Shown: piece after piece, positions 30,811 through 41,098 of the stretch
How the letters are laid out: every line of letters begins with the position of its first letter
How positions within the stretch are numbered: the first letter of the stretch is position 1
From: Symbiodinium natans
Taxonomy: Eukaryota > Sar > Dinophyceae > Suessiales > Symbiodiniaceae
DNA length: 64,000 nt
Direction: 5' to 3'
NCBI GenBank assembly: GCA_905221605.1
Contig: CAJNDS010002150.1
Span: forward strand, 259,659-323,658
Program-made: the position numbers and the translations under genes
The notes under the pieces: generated by a model
What the model was told of the DNA's origin: nothing
Database searches by the model: none
The model's input: the letters and a program-made list of their open reading frames with translations, nothing else

Positions 30811-30872
30811 AGAATTCCAGGATCCCTGATCATCGAATTCCTGAAGCTTCTTCAGAAGTGGCTGCCTGAACT
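30811..30872 (-). CDS. gene A exon, helical repeat
   Basis: The acceptor is TTAACACAG followed by AG. Two bases, then 20 codons, FRQPLLKKLQEFDDQGSWNS, then GCAGGT (GC donor, phase 0). PLLKKLQEFDDQGS is a good second helix and loop of an OPR-type repeat. A GT donor four bases on would break the downstream frame. Confidence 0.6.
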
Positions 30873-31230
30873 CTGTGTTAAGGCTAAGGAACATAGCAGA
30901 GAACTCAAGATCCGCCAGAAAGAAACGTTCCCATCAGCTCAGCCACCCGGCAGGATTGCAGAGACCAAGGATTGGGGGTGGTCAGTTTCAGGGTTGCAAA
31001 TGCTAATCATCTCACCTGCAACAAAATCCCAACAAAATGAACCATGTCCATGAACCCTAGCAGGACACCATAAGGCTTGGATAGGGTGAATGAGTGTTTA
31101 GGGTTTAGGGTTTTGGGTTCTCACGGGGATCAAGGGATCCGCGGGCGTATGAAACGCTTTGGGGCTCGGGGTTTAGGGGTTAGGGTTTAGGGTTGACGGT
31201 TGAGGGTTGCTAAGCAAACGTCTCAGAGAC

Positions 31231-31267
31231 TGTTGCCGCGCCGAGCGGCCCAAGCCATGTTGGCAAG
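31231..31267 (-). CDS. gene A 37-bp exon with OPR/FAST signature
   Basis: The acceptor is GAAGGCAG followed by CTT. 12 codons, LANMAWAARRGN, plus one base, then GTCTCTG. LANMAWAA is an exact LANxxWAxA core. Phases join 31484 and 30872. Confidence 0.7.
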
Positions 31268-31308
31268 CTGCCTTCAATGTGAACCCTAGACCCTAAACTC
31301 TATCTATG

Positions 31309-31580
31309 CCCTAAACCCTAAACCCTAACCCTAAACCCTAAACCCTAAACCCTAAACCCTAAACCCTACGCCCTAAACCCTAAACCCCAAAAGGGTTTGA
31401 GGCTGAATTAAGGGTTTTCGGTAGCCTGGGAGCAACAAGGGTGCCCGTCACGGGGTCTTCAAGCCATAAGACGAGAGGTGCCACCTTGTGCTCTTTTTTT
31501 CTTAGCACGATTTGCGCTTTTAGGGTTTAGGGTTTAGGGTTTAGGGTTTAGGGTTTAGGGTTTAGGGGTGTAGGGGTTTA
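31309..31580. repeat. inverted CCCTAAA / TTTAGGG pair
   Basis: CCCTAAA units at 31309-31390 and TTTAGGG units at 31518-31580 bracket the exon at 31437-31484. Confidence 0.9.
31437..31484 (-). CDS. gene A exon
   Basis: The acceptor is AGCACAAG followed by GTG. 16 codons, VAPLVLWLEDPVTGTL, then GTTGCT donor, joining LANMAWAA. An earlier GTGACG donor is possible. Confidence 0.5.
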
Positions 31581-31819
31581 GGGGTTTCCCTAACCCCTGA
31601 ACCCCAAACCCTTAACCATTTCAAAGTTAAGACGAGTATTGGGCTCGGGACCTGGATCTGTCCAGCTTTGCAAAAATAGCTGGAGCTACAAGGATAGATC
31701 TGAGGCTCAATCATGAGTAGGGCTTACGGCTTAACCGCATTTTGGAAGGCGGCATGCTCTCACCAAAAAAATTGCTGCCACATTTTTGCTTGCACTCTTC
31801 ACGACAAGTGAGAAGAGTA

Positions 31820-32000
31820 CCGGATGAACGGCTTGCTTGCATTCCACAGGGCAGTGCACAAAAAAGGGACAGGCCACGGGCTTGAGCAGCTAGACCGCCC
31901 GGGGCTCTTTACCGGCTTCGGTTGTCAGAACGATCCGTGGTTTTTGCGAAACGGCCGAACCTTCCTCAAAGCCACGGGGACCAAGGTTCGTGGTCAGGGT
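31820..32000. CDS. candidate coding segment, strand uncertain
   Basis: The plus frame from 31824 reads GLFTGFGCQNDPWFLRNG... The minus frame reads EGSAVSQKPRIVLTTEA before GTAAAGAG, a good donor at about 31897. There is no telomere-repeat bracket. Either strand is possible and no family is recognised. Confidence 0.25.
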
Positions 32001-32191
32001 TTAATGGTTCAGGGTCTGCGGCAACGCTGCACTCCAAACCGCAAACCTTAAATCTACCCTGCCCTGACAAGGAAGTCCCCTTTGTTCAATGGACTGACCC
32101 CAACAAAAAGGGGCAGGGAGGGTCCCACGGGGTCTCAGAGGCGGACGTTTCTGGGTTCAAAGTTTAAGGCTCAGGACCCTGAACCCTGAAC

Positions 32192-32210
32192 CCAAATGTG
32201 GCATTCCCTC
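32192..32210 (-). CDS. possible gene A microexon (19 bp)
   Basis: The acceptor is GACGCAAG followed by G, then RECHIW, then GTTCAGGG. It converts phase 2 of the 32634 exon to phase 0 of the 31484 exon, which is the main reason for proposing it. Confidence 0.3.
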
Positions 32211-32394
32211 CTTGCGTCACCAACGGCAAGCTAGGGTTTAGGGTTTCGGGTTTAGGGTTTGGGGTTTAGGGTTTAGGGTTCGGGGGCTTCTTTGGGAAGT
32301 ATGCCGAGCTCCTGAACTGTAGGCCCCCCGAAGCCTCAATGGGCTGAGCGCCCGTAACCCTAACCCCAAAACCCCGATGGTGCCTAGACCCGAA

Positions 32395-32530
32395 ACTCTA
32401 AACCCTAAAGCCTAAAGCCTAAACCCGAACTCTAAACCCTAAACCCTAAACCCTAGACCCTAAGCCCTAAGCCCTAAGCCCTAAACCCTGAACCCTACAC
32501 CCTAAACCCTAAACCTAAACCCTAACCCTA
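32395..32530. repeat. CCCTAAA tract
   Basis: Degenerate CCCTAAA/CCCTAAG units adjoining the donor of the 32534-32634 exon. Confidence 0.85.
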
Positions 32531-32533
32531 CAC

Positions 32534-32634
32534 CCCAAACTGCCGGGCCTTGTGGAAAACTGGTTCAGCCTGGACCGTACTAGAGGTTGCAGCTCGCTGG
32601 CAAGGTCCGTGTGGCTCGAGGCGAGGGTGCCCGC
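32534..32634 (-). CDS. gene A exon, full helical repeat
   Basis: The acceptor is CAACAGAGAG followed by GCG. 33 codons begin AGTLASSHTDLASELQPL and end FSTRPGSL, then two bases and GTGTAG. Joined to QPQDLSSLIWS it gives an almost complete OPR-type unit: W-core, helix SELQPLVRSRL, then the next unit's FS. Strongest single piece of evidence for the family. Confidence 0.7.
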
Positions 32635-33302
32635 CTCTCTGTTGAGCGCTCTTAGAACCGGACACCGGACCCCTAAACCCCAACCCTAAACCCTAGGCCC
32701 TAAACCCTATACCCTAAACCCTAGGCCCTAAACACTAAACCCCGCACCTACCTAGCAAATGACTCTACGTACACATAAGTCACAAAAGTGTTGGGCTTAT
32801 GTGTGTATATGTCAACACACACATGGGGGGGGGACCCTGGAGGACACAAGTGTTCCCACAAGAGCGAAACAAAGCACTGATACATACTCACATAAAACCT
32901 ACAAACACAAAAGACTACACACAAAAGATTAAACATGTGTATAGATATAAATATGAATAAATGAATAAATAAATGAAAAAATATATAAATAAAGAAAGAA
33001 TGAAAAATATTTATATTATTATATGCTACCCCCCCCCCGGGTTATCCACGCTTTTTTGTGGTTATCCACGCTTTTGTGGTTGCGAGCCAATTATATCGTT
33101 CACGGGCCGCGGTGACCCCTGAACTCCCCCCCCCAATAACCCAATCCTCTACATAACGTAGATGTATGCAATCCTTGAGATGTTGAGTCCTCTCCATCTG
33201 TCCAAACACTGGGCACAGCGACCTCCTCCCCTCCCCTCCCTTCCGCTCCGCTGCGCTCCCTGGTTTACCCTGAAAGCTTACAGGGCTCTACAAGGCTGAA
33301 AA

Positions 33303-33957
33303 TACACATGCCCAGACCTTAGGTTTTTAAACCTTTATATAAACCCCATAAAGTCTAAAGGTTTAGGGTTTTCAAGGTTTATCTCTAATGCCCTCACGGG
33401 GTTAGCCCTATAGTGTTTGAACCCTATAGGCCTATAGGGTTCAACAGTCTAGGGCTTAAGGTTTAGGCATTGCCTATAGGATTAGAGCCTGAAAAACCCT
33501 ATACGGCTTGAGGCTTAAAATCCCTAAACCTAAAATCCCATATGGCTATGCCTCTGTTTGTAGGGCTTGGTGGAAATGCAAAGAATAAGCAGAATAAGTA
33601 CCCACACCATGTATCGGGTTCTAAGGTTTAGGGGTCTTCAAGGTTTATAAGCCCATAGAGTTTAAACCATAAGGGCTTACGGTTTAGGCATGCATTTAAA
33701 TCTAAATCCTAAGCCCTTTAGGGCCGGAACCCTGAAAGCCTGTGGGGCTCTAAAAGCCTCAAAAGTTTGAACCCTATACATGCCCAGACCTTAGGTCTTT
33801 AAACCTTTAAACCCCATAAAGTGTAAAGGTTTAGGATATTTCAAGGTTTATCTCTAAAGCCCTCGCGGGGTTAACCCTATTTAAACCCTATAGGCCTGTA
33901 GGGTTCAAAGGTTTAAGGTTGAGGCATTGCCTATGGGATTAGAACCTTATAGCCCTG
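33303..33957. repeat. duplicated about 180-bp block
   Basis: ACATGCCCAGACCTTAGG...AAACC...CCCATAAAGT... runs from 33307 to about 33490 and again from 33781 to about 33957, with roughly 80 percent identity by eye. Confidence 0.65.
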
Positions 33958-34363
33958 TGTATGACTCACCTTTACGTACTATTTGATGGTTCCGTTTCCC
34001 CTTTCAAAGTTTTAAGGATTCTAAGGAACTTAAACGGACCCTTCAATTATTTGGAACCCTCAAACTCCTTAAGATTTTGAAAGGCCTCTGGCTTTCAAAA
34101 TTTGAGGATTTTAAGGACTGTAAAAGGCCACTTAAATACTTTAAAAACCGTAAAACCTTGAAAAAACTGAAAAAATTTTGGGAAAGGCCCGGCCGCATTT
34201 TAGTTTTCTAAAGCCCTTTAAATCCTTAAACTTGTCGAGACACATGGGCCGGTATAAGCCGGTACCGATTTACACAGGGGGCGCTGCGAACCAATAGCCT
34301 CCCAACCACATTGTTCGCACACCGTGAGTTTTGAACCCCGGAAGCTTGAATCCAGAGTCCTGC

Positions 34364-34942
34364 GTATTGAAGTTCAATGCCCCGCATTGAACTTCAATAC
34401 TCCGGGATTCAAGATTCAAGATTCAAGGTTCCAGGGAAAAGTTTCCCCGGGATCTTGAATCCCGGGGCCAGGAGTATTGAAGTTCAATGCCCGCATTGAA
34501 CTTCAATACTCCGGGATTCAAGATTCAAGATTCAAGGTTCCAGGGAAAAGTTTCCCCGGGATCTTGAATCCCGGGGCCAGGAGTATTGAAGTTCAATGCC
34601 CCGCATTGAACTTCAATACTCCGGGATTCAAGATTCAAGATTCAAGGTTCCCGGCAAAAGTTTCCCCGGGATCTTGAATCCAGGGTCACGAGTATTGAAG
34701 TTCAATACACCGGATTGAACTTCAATACTTCAGGACCCTGGATTCAAGATCCCGGGGAAACTTTTCCCGGGAACCTTGAATCTTGAATCTTGATTCCCGG
34801 AGTATTGAAGTTCAATGCGGGGCATTGAACTTCAATACTCCGGGCCCCGGGATTCAAGATCCCGGGGAAACTTTTCCAGGGAACCTTGAATCTTGAATCC
34901 TGGAGTATTGAAGTTCAATGCGGGGCATTGAACTTCAATACT
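34364..34942. repeat. nested palindrome cluster
   Basis: A 40-base palindrome (GTATTGAAGTTCAATG, short loop, then its complement) occurs six times at about 110-base spacing (34364, 34471, 34582, 34691, 34801, 34904). It alternates with a second palindrome based on GATTCAAGATCCCGGGGAAAC. The first three units and last three units are in opposite orientation, so the whole block is itself an inverted repeat centred near 34.7 kb. Confidence 0.85.
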
Positions 34943-35124
34943 CCTTGTCCCTCATCGTGCTTAACCATTGAGGCCTTGAAATTTAAGTACACTATACACT
35001 CGAGAAACACCAGTAAGTAGACAACATCGTCACACTATAATAGCAAAAAACAACAAGACTGAAGCTTTGAAGTAAGGAAGCTCTGAAGTTACTTATCCCC
35101 CCCAAAAAAGCGTGGATAACTGGG

Positions 35125-35275
35125 GGGGGGGGGGGGGGGGGGGGGTACCTATTATATATATATATATATATATTTATTTATTTAGTATGTATATATTTAT
35201 ACCGACTGAGAGAATTTCACGCATTGTTCATTTCTTGTGCTTGTGGACAGTAGCGGGGGGGGGGGGGGGGGGGGC
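35125..35275. repeat. poly-G runs and (TA)n
   Basis: Long G run at the right end of the TIR element (about 35122-35145), (TA)n at 35150-35172 and another G run at 35257-35274. Confidence 0.9.
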
Positions 35276-35754
35276 TTAGAGCTTCGGGTTTAGGAGTTGG
35301 GGAGTTGGGGAGTTTAGGAGTTTAGGGGTTTCGGGGTTGGGGGTTATCACAAGGGCTCCTGGGTCTGTGGGCCCATGCATATGCTATGAATTGAGCATGC
35401 CAGCCAGTACTGTCAGGCCGGGCAGCCGCTAAAGAACTTGGACTAAGTGATCCTACCGGCAATGCTATTCTCTATAGATGAGAGCTTCTAATAAGCAAGA
35501 GGAAGTTTGGGGCTTAAGGAGGCAAGAGGAACTTTCACTAGCACAACATGCGTATAGAGTACATCAAATTTCCTGATTCTGGTCTTGTACGTTCGTTGTA
35601 CATGACCTTGACCCCAACTCGTAATCACCCCACCTAACCCGCAACCTCATGCCTTGAACTTACACAAGGGTTTAGGGTTTAGGGTTAGGGTCAAATCCTA
35701 AACTCTAAGCCCTGGATACCAAACTGCAAAGCCTACCTTCTCTCAGGGCCGGGC

Positions 35755-35788
35755 AGACCAGATTAGGGATGACAGATCTTGCGGCTGC
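35755..35788 (-). CDS. gene A 34-bp exon with OPR/FAST signature
   Basis: The acceptor is GTTCAAG followed by G. One base, then QPQDLSSLIWS, then GCCCGG (GC donor). PQDLSSLIWS is a consensus repeat start. It joins AGTLASSHTDLASEL of the 32634 exon in frame across the TIR element, which would therefore lie in an intron. Confidence 0.65.
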
Positions 35789-36194
35789 CTTGAACCCAAA
35801 TGAAGGGGGTTGAAGGCTTAGGGTTCAGGGTTTAGGGATTAGGGGTTCGGGGGGTGAAGGTGTAGGGTTTTAGGAAACAGCACTTCTCCTGGAACGGTGG
35901 GATGAATGAAGATTCCTCGACCAACAGCCCTAAGCCTGAAGCCCAAGACCATGACCCCGTGCTGTTCAGGGGTTCGCATGTAGTTTACAAGTTTAAATCG
36001 TCACAACATCGTAACTTCTCATGTCCATGTTCACAGCTCAGCATCTATATCCAGCTTCTGTATCGTTCTCCTACAAACAAATCCACGCCATATACCTTCC
36101 GAGCCCGAAATCCGGGCAACTCAAAGCCACATGTATGCGCCCTTTACTTGCTTTCTACTCTCTAAGCGGCACTGTTTCGCGGCATTTGCGTTAA

Positions 36195-36485
36195 AACTCT
36201 AAACCTTAAACCCTAAACCCCAAACCCCAAACCCCAAACCCTAAACCCTAAACCCTAAACCCTAAACCTTAAACCCTAAACCCTAAACCCTAACGCTAAA
36301 CCCTAAACCCGCCGCAGGCAAGAGGTGATGCTGGGCTTTGACGTAACCCCAGGGGGCAGGTATGTACTACTCTTCGGGGCTCTTTGCAACAAGCCCTAAA
36401 CCCTAAACCCTAAACCCTAAACCCTAAACCCTAAACCCTAAACCCTAAACCCTATACCCTAAACCCTAAACCTAAACCCTCCTAA
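36195..36485. repeat. CCCTAAA tracts
   Basis: Two arrays (36195-36312 and 36390-36485) separated by a short GC-rich island. Confidence 0.9.
36317..36354 (+). CDS. candidate exon between CCCTAAA arrays
   Basis: The plus strand has acceptor CGCCGCAG followed by G, reads QEVMLGFDVTPGG, and ends GGCAG followed by GTATGT, an excellent donor. The minus strand is open too (YIPAPWGYVKAQHHLLPA). It is unresolved whether it belongs to gene A. Confidence 0.3.
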
Positions 36486-36503
36486 GCCCTAAACTCGAAA
36501 CAC

Positions 36504-36588
36504 CAAGCATTTCCGCCGCGGCGCAGTTCCCCACGTCGCCGCCGCGCCGCGTGGGCCACGACGGCCAAGCCGTCCCTGGCCGCGGAGC
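36504..36588 (-). CDS. gene A exon (most 5' recognised), OPR/FAST-like
   Basis: The acceptor is CCCGTAG followed by GC. Two bases, then 27 codons beginning SAARDGLAVVAHAARRRR, then TG and the donor GTGTTTCG. RDGLAVVAHAARR matches the repeat core. TG joins G of the next exon to give the Trp before QPQDL. Bracketed by CCCTAAA (left) and TTTAGGG (36607-36720). The gene start was not found. Confidence 0.6.
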
Positions 36589-36764
36589 CTACGGGTCGAC
36601 TTTGGGTGTTAGGGTTTAGGGTTTAGGGTTTAGGGTTTAGGGTTTGGGGTGCAGAGTCTAGGGTGTATAGGGTTTAGGGTTTAGGGGCGAGGGTGTAGGG
36701 TCTGGGGTGTAGGGTTTAGGGCTTGAGCTTTATGGGAATTACAGATGTTTGGCTTTATCCAGAA

Positions 36765-36898
36765 GGGACGGAACCATGTGCCAGGTCCAAAAACTCCCAA
36801 ACGTTCCAATACGTACGGGACCGCGCCCCGGACCCATGGGACTGCGCCGACCTGCTTGTTTAGAAGTATGCGGAATTTCTGGCACATGGTTCCGTCCA
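36765..36898. mobile_element. MITE with GGGACGGAACCATGTGCCAG ends
   Basis: The left end GGACGGAACCATGTGCCAG is mirrored exactly by CTGGCACATGGTTCCGTCC at the right. 134 bp, non-coding, single copy in this window. Confidence 0.7.
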
Positions 36899-37267
36899 CT
36901 TCGGGAGTTTGCGAGCACTGACTGGTTAGTTTCGGATTATGTTGTGGAATGTTCGCAGTCTTCGGCAAGAGGAGTAGCAGAAGAATTCCTACCAGGAGCT
37001 TCAGTCTTGAATGCGACTTTCGTGAGGCTGGTTCTGGGACGGGGGCGGGGGGGGGGGGGACATACACATGCCATGTATATGTACGAAAATAAATATCTAT
37101 GTCGCGGCATTCTATATGTAAGGCAGCAGGATTGAGTGTCCCTTCCACCTTAAACCCTAAACCCTAAACCCTAAACCCTAAGCCACAATATCTCTTGAGT
37201 TGAGGTTTGAGGGTTTATCGGCTTCCCCCATGCCTTGGGCCTTCAGAGCTCGAGGTGGGTCGGGGGG

Positions 37268-37375
37268 GTTTAGGGTTTAGGGTTTAGGGTTCCCTAAACC
37301 CTAAACCCTAAACCCTAAACCCTAAACCCGAAACCCTAAACCCTAAACCCTAAACCCTAACTACCTACTACCTCA
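37268..37375. repeat. abutting TTTAGGG / CCCTAAA hairpin
   Basis: Three TTTAGGG units run straight into ten CCCTAAA-type units with only TT between, giving a near-perfect hairpin. If the ends mark an intron, it would be almost nothing but the inverted repeat. Confidence 0.8.
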
Positions 37376-37386
37376 ACCCTCAACCC

Positions 37387-37422
37387 TGAGCGGTGCCTGC
37401 CTGCCTGCAATCCGCTGCACAG
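37387..37422. CDS. candidate 36-bp exon
   Basis: The plus strand runs from CCCTGAG to CACAG followed by GTAGGT, a consensus-like donor, and reads RCLPACNPLH. It lies right after the hairpin's CCCTAAA arm. Too short to judge alone. Confidence 0.25.
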
Positions 37423-37754
37423 GTAGGTTTAGGACTTGGGGTTTGCCTTTTTGGGGCTGCAATCTATATGTGCTGTGTGCCTCCGATCTTTGGGATGTCT
37501 CATTTGTGGGCCCAGCTAACCTAAAAACCTACTAGACCCTACAAGCCCTATACATTCTACCAGCCTGAGACTCAACCACCTAAATGGAAGAGTTGGGTCG
37601 ATGGTTCTAGGGCTTGAGGATTTCTTGGTCTGAGGGTTTAGGCGTTTAAAAGGTTTAGGGTTCTAGGCTTCTAGGGCTTTCGGGTCAGACGGCAGTTTCT
37701 CGCTGCTGGTGAAAGACCGGAGATTCAAGCGTGCAACGGGGTATTCAAACCTTG

Positions 37755-37832
37755 GGCTGCCCAGTAACCCTCGGAAAAAGAAGGCTGCGCCCCTTTCGTG
37801 GCTTACAGGGGCTTTACTACTGGGCATCCGAG
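37755..37832. mobile_element. MITE, family 'GCCCAGTAACC' copy 3
   Basis: GGCTGCCCAGTAACC at left, TACTGGGCATCCGAG at right. Short internal deletion derivative of the 14519-14633 type. Confidence 0.5.
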
Positions 37833-38099
37833 AAACAAATTGTGGAGTGTTGTGCCCTGCAGTCCGCTCCCTATCAAAAGGGGAGTGACAGAACGGCCAG
37901 GTCCTGGCAAGAGTTGCGCAAGATCTGAAAACGACTTGCATGATGTTCGCGTTTGTTCAGGACCTGGTGTAGCGTAAGAGCTAAGACTATTGAAAAGGGT
38001 GTCCGAGGGCAATCTTTCCGGTACTTTTAAGGGCACGGGTGCCATGACTCCCTTGAGCAACCTGCACGTGCGCTTAAAGCCTATGATCACTCCCCATTT

Positions 38100-39750
38100 T
38101 CCCCCCTTCCCCCCCCCCCCCCCAGTTCAGCCTTAAGAACCAGAACTGTGAGGCTAATCAGGGTCTGGCAGGATCTAGAAAGCAAGCTGCTGGCGATTAA
38201 TTTCTCGGAGACGGCTTAAGGGTTCAGGGTTTAGGCGGTTTAGGGTTTGGGTTTACCCTCTACAATTCCCCTTACCCTAAACCCTAACCCTAAACCCGAA
38301 AGGGGGATCTATTTCCTGAATGCTCTGGACCTCTGGCAAGCCCTAAACCCTAAACCCTTAAGCCCCCTCAACCCATAACCCTTAACCCTTAACCTATCCG
38401 GAAACCGTCCATATTGCCTCTCGGATTCCCTGAGATGTCTGCACCCACACGTGCCCGGGTTCTAGGTTGGGCGTTGCATGTCTACTGTTTGCTTAACAAC
38501 ACCCCACCCAACTTGTTTAAAACACATCCCAAATTACCCACAAAAAATACCTTCCTTGGGGTTCTTACGGTTCTTCAGCAAATAGTATCCTGAGCGCTAA
38601 CCCCTAAACATTTGGATTAGCTCTATTTGGGTTTTTTCATGGATGCAGTTACCCTAAGCACACTTCGTGTTTGGTTTAGGGTTTCGGGTTTCGGGTTTCA
38701 TGTTCCCTAAGCCCTAAACCCTAGACCCCAAACCCTAAACCCTAAACCCTAAACCCTAAACCCTAAACCCTAAACCCTAAACCCCCTTAGACCCTGAACC
38801 CAAAGACCCTGAGCCTGATTCTGCATCAGGGAGCTGATGCTAGAGTGACATGGGATTAGGGTCGGGTTTAGGGTTTAGGGTTTCGGGTTTAGGGCATGCC
38901 TAAAAGGTGAGTGCAGGTTCCACTTGAAGGTTCATGCATTGCTATCGCCTCAAAGCAAGATTCGACGAGCTCTAACCTGTTTGGGGCACTCTAGCCCGAT
39001 CTAGCCCGAAACCCTAACCCTAAACTCCAAAACCCTAAGCCCATAGCATCAAGGGATCCAAGCTCGAAACACCTAAAGGTGTAGCCCCAACCCATAAACC
39101 CGTTGAATGTACTCCTAGTTGATTCTAAGCCGTAAGCCTCAAGCCTTAACAATGGATTAGAAGGTTGAGCGTTCAGCGCCGTGTAGGGTTCAGATGAGTA
39201 GGCTGAGCAGGGCTATAAGTAGCCCCCCCCCCCCCCCCCCCCCCCCCCCGCGAAAAAAAAAAGAGCCATAGTTGCTTTACCTACAACCTCAGTCTTAATG
39301 ATCCGAGGGCCATGATTATCATTGCTCGTCCTGTCCGTCTTGTCGCCCAGCACCGCTAGAAGTACGAAGCAAGCGACTGCGCATCCGAGTATGTATGTAT
39401 GTATATATATATATATATATATGCTGATACTGCAAGGTTCACGGTTACCCGATTGTGGCCATAGCTAGATAGAAGTATGTTTCAGCTACGTAGAGCCCTA
39501 CTGTTGAAACTATCCGTGTGCCTTCAAGTAAACGAAGGACATCTGTGGCTGTCCATGGTCGATTGGCATCATAACTTATAACCTTCTACGCCCCAACCCG
39601 TTCTCTAACCCGGCGTGCAGCATGAAGAGCATTGCAATATGCCTCTGGCGCACGTGATGTGCACTGGGCATGACGCGCCCGCACCGAACACCCTCGGACT
39701 TATGACTCCCTGAGCCCGAAACCCTAGATTCGCGCGATCAGTTTAGGGCG
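38100..39750. other. intergenic or intron-like region
   Basis: Contains CCCTAAA tract 38700-38785, a C27 run at 39223-39249 and (AT)n at 39400-39421. A GC-rich island at 39620-39710 is open on both strands (plus: HEEHCNMPLAHVMCTGHD) but has no decisive splice context. Confidence 0.5.
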
Positions 39751-39754
39751 AGGA

Positions 39755-39842
39755 GTAGGGTTTAGGGTTTAGGGTTTAGGGTTTAGGGTTTAGGGTTTAG
39801 GGTTTAGGGTTTAGGGTTTAGGGTTTAGGGTTTAGGGTTTGG
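39755..39842. repeat. TTTAGGG array
   Basis: Twelve near-perfect heptamers. Confidence 0.95.
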
Positions 39843-39913
39843 GGTAGTCACGGGGGGTAGGGAAGGGGAAGTTCAACCCGAAACCCTAAACCCTTAAAGT
39901 TTGGCTTCTACAG

Positions 39914-39989
39914 CCCTGCCGGGCCCTGCCGCGCAAAGCGCTGGCCTGAAGCCTACCCACAACGAAGCTCGCATACCGGCACCGAAAAG
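39914..39989 (+). CDS. candidate plus-strand exon
   Basis: The acceptor TTCTACAG precedes 39914 and the donor is GAAAAG followed by GTTGTGG. Two bases, then 24 codons (LPGPAAQSAGLKPTHNEA...). Both splice sites fit the plus strand better than the minus. Product unknown. Confidence 0.4.
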
Positions 39990-40404
39990 GTTGTGGTTTA
40001 AGGTGTTGAGGGTTTAGGGCTTCGGGTTTAGGCTTTGCTAGTAGGGTTCAGGGTTTAAGCTTTAGGGGAGTAGGGTGGCAGGGCTAGGGTTTTAGGATTG
40101 GGCAAGAAGGAGTTCACTTGCGAGAGGGCTGAGTTTATTGGGGTTCAGGGTTTGACGTGATGTTTGGGGGTCCATGGCTGCTCCTCAGACTACTTAAAGG
40201 TTCATGGGTGTTTATGCGTATGGTAACTCTTGCCATAACCTTATGTAGGCTACTTGATTAAAGTCCAGGCCGTGCCCTGAGAACCTCACCCTCAGAGCCC
40301 ACGTAAACCTCCGAAAGCCTCAATCCCTGAGCCCTGATCCTAAACCCTAAATCCTAAATCCAACATCCTATGCTCAAGATCCGAAACCCCTAATGCCCTC
40401 GCAG

Positions 40405-40477
40405 AGAAGTCCCAGGGAGGGTGCCGCGGAGTCACGACCACAGAGGTGCGCTTCATCAAGAGATACCCGGGGCCCAG
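40405..40477 (+). CDS. candidate plus-strand exon
   Basis: The acceptor is CTCGCAG and the donor is GCCCAG followed by GTGCCC. Reads KSQGGCRGVTTTEVRFIKRY... A minus frame is open as well (RTSVVVTPRHPPWDFSA). Product unknown. Confidence 0.35.
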
Positions 40478-40821
40478 GTGCCCAAAGGGTTTAGGGGTCT
40501 CAGGTATTAGTGTTTAGGGTATTAGGGTATGAGGGTATAAGGGTATTAGGGTAATGGACGTTAGAAACCCTAGAAACCTAGAAAAACTAAACCCTAAACC
40601 CTTGAGGCCAACAGGCGTGGGGGGTTGCTTCGGTGTTTGAGGTTTTTACATTGGGGTTCACGGCTTCAGAGCTGGCCAGAACCTCGGGGTGCTTCTAACC
40701 CTTCTGTTCACTGAACCTTCAACTTTAGACTTTAAACCTTAAACCTCAAACATGAAACCTTAAACCCAAACCCTGAACCCTAAACCCCACCTAAAACCAG
40801 CACTCGTTTGGGCCTTAACAC

Positions 40822-41098
40822 GTAAACCTTAAACCTTATAACCCCTACTCATAACCAGCACCTTAAACCTTATAACCCCTACTCATAACCAGCACCTTAA
40901 ACCTTATAACCCCTACTCATAACCAGCACCTTAAACCTTATAACCCCTACTCATAACCAGCACCTTAAACCTTATAACCCCTACTCATAACCAGCACCTT
41001 AAACCTTATAACCCCTACTCATAACCAGCACCTTAAACCTTATAACCCCTACTCATAACCAGCACCTTAAACCTTATAACCCCTACTCATAACCAGCA
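40822..41098. repeat. 34-bp tandem repeat, about 8 copies
   Basis: Unit CCTTAAACCTTATAACCCC followed by TACTCATAACCAGCA, virtually identical between copies. ACCAGCACTCGTTTGGGC occurs at both edges (40796 and 41091), so the array is bounded by a direct repeat. Confidence 0.9.

Larger units (their letters stand above)
33026..35149. mobile_element. 2.1-kb terminal-inverted-repeat element
   Basis: The left end has TACC, a C run and GTTATCCACGCTTTTTTG (33041-33058). The right end has CAAAAAAGCGTGGATAAC (35103-35120), a G run and GGTACC. Both ends abut AT-rich sequence (ATTATATG / ATTATATA), as expected after insertion at TA. The interior has no transposase, so it would be a non-autonomous DNA transposon. 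It contains a duplicated 180-bp block and a palindrome cluster. Confidence 0.6.

Noticed and set aside
34477-34677. 66-codon repeated frame
   Set aside because: Product of the palindrome cluster.
40822-41098. CRISPR-like array
   Set aside because: Units are contiguous with no unique spacers, in a eukaryotic context.
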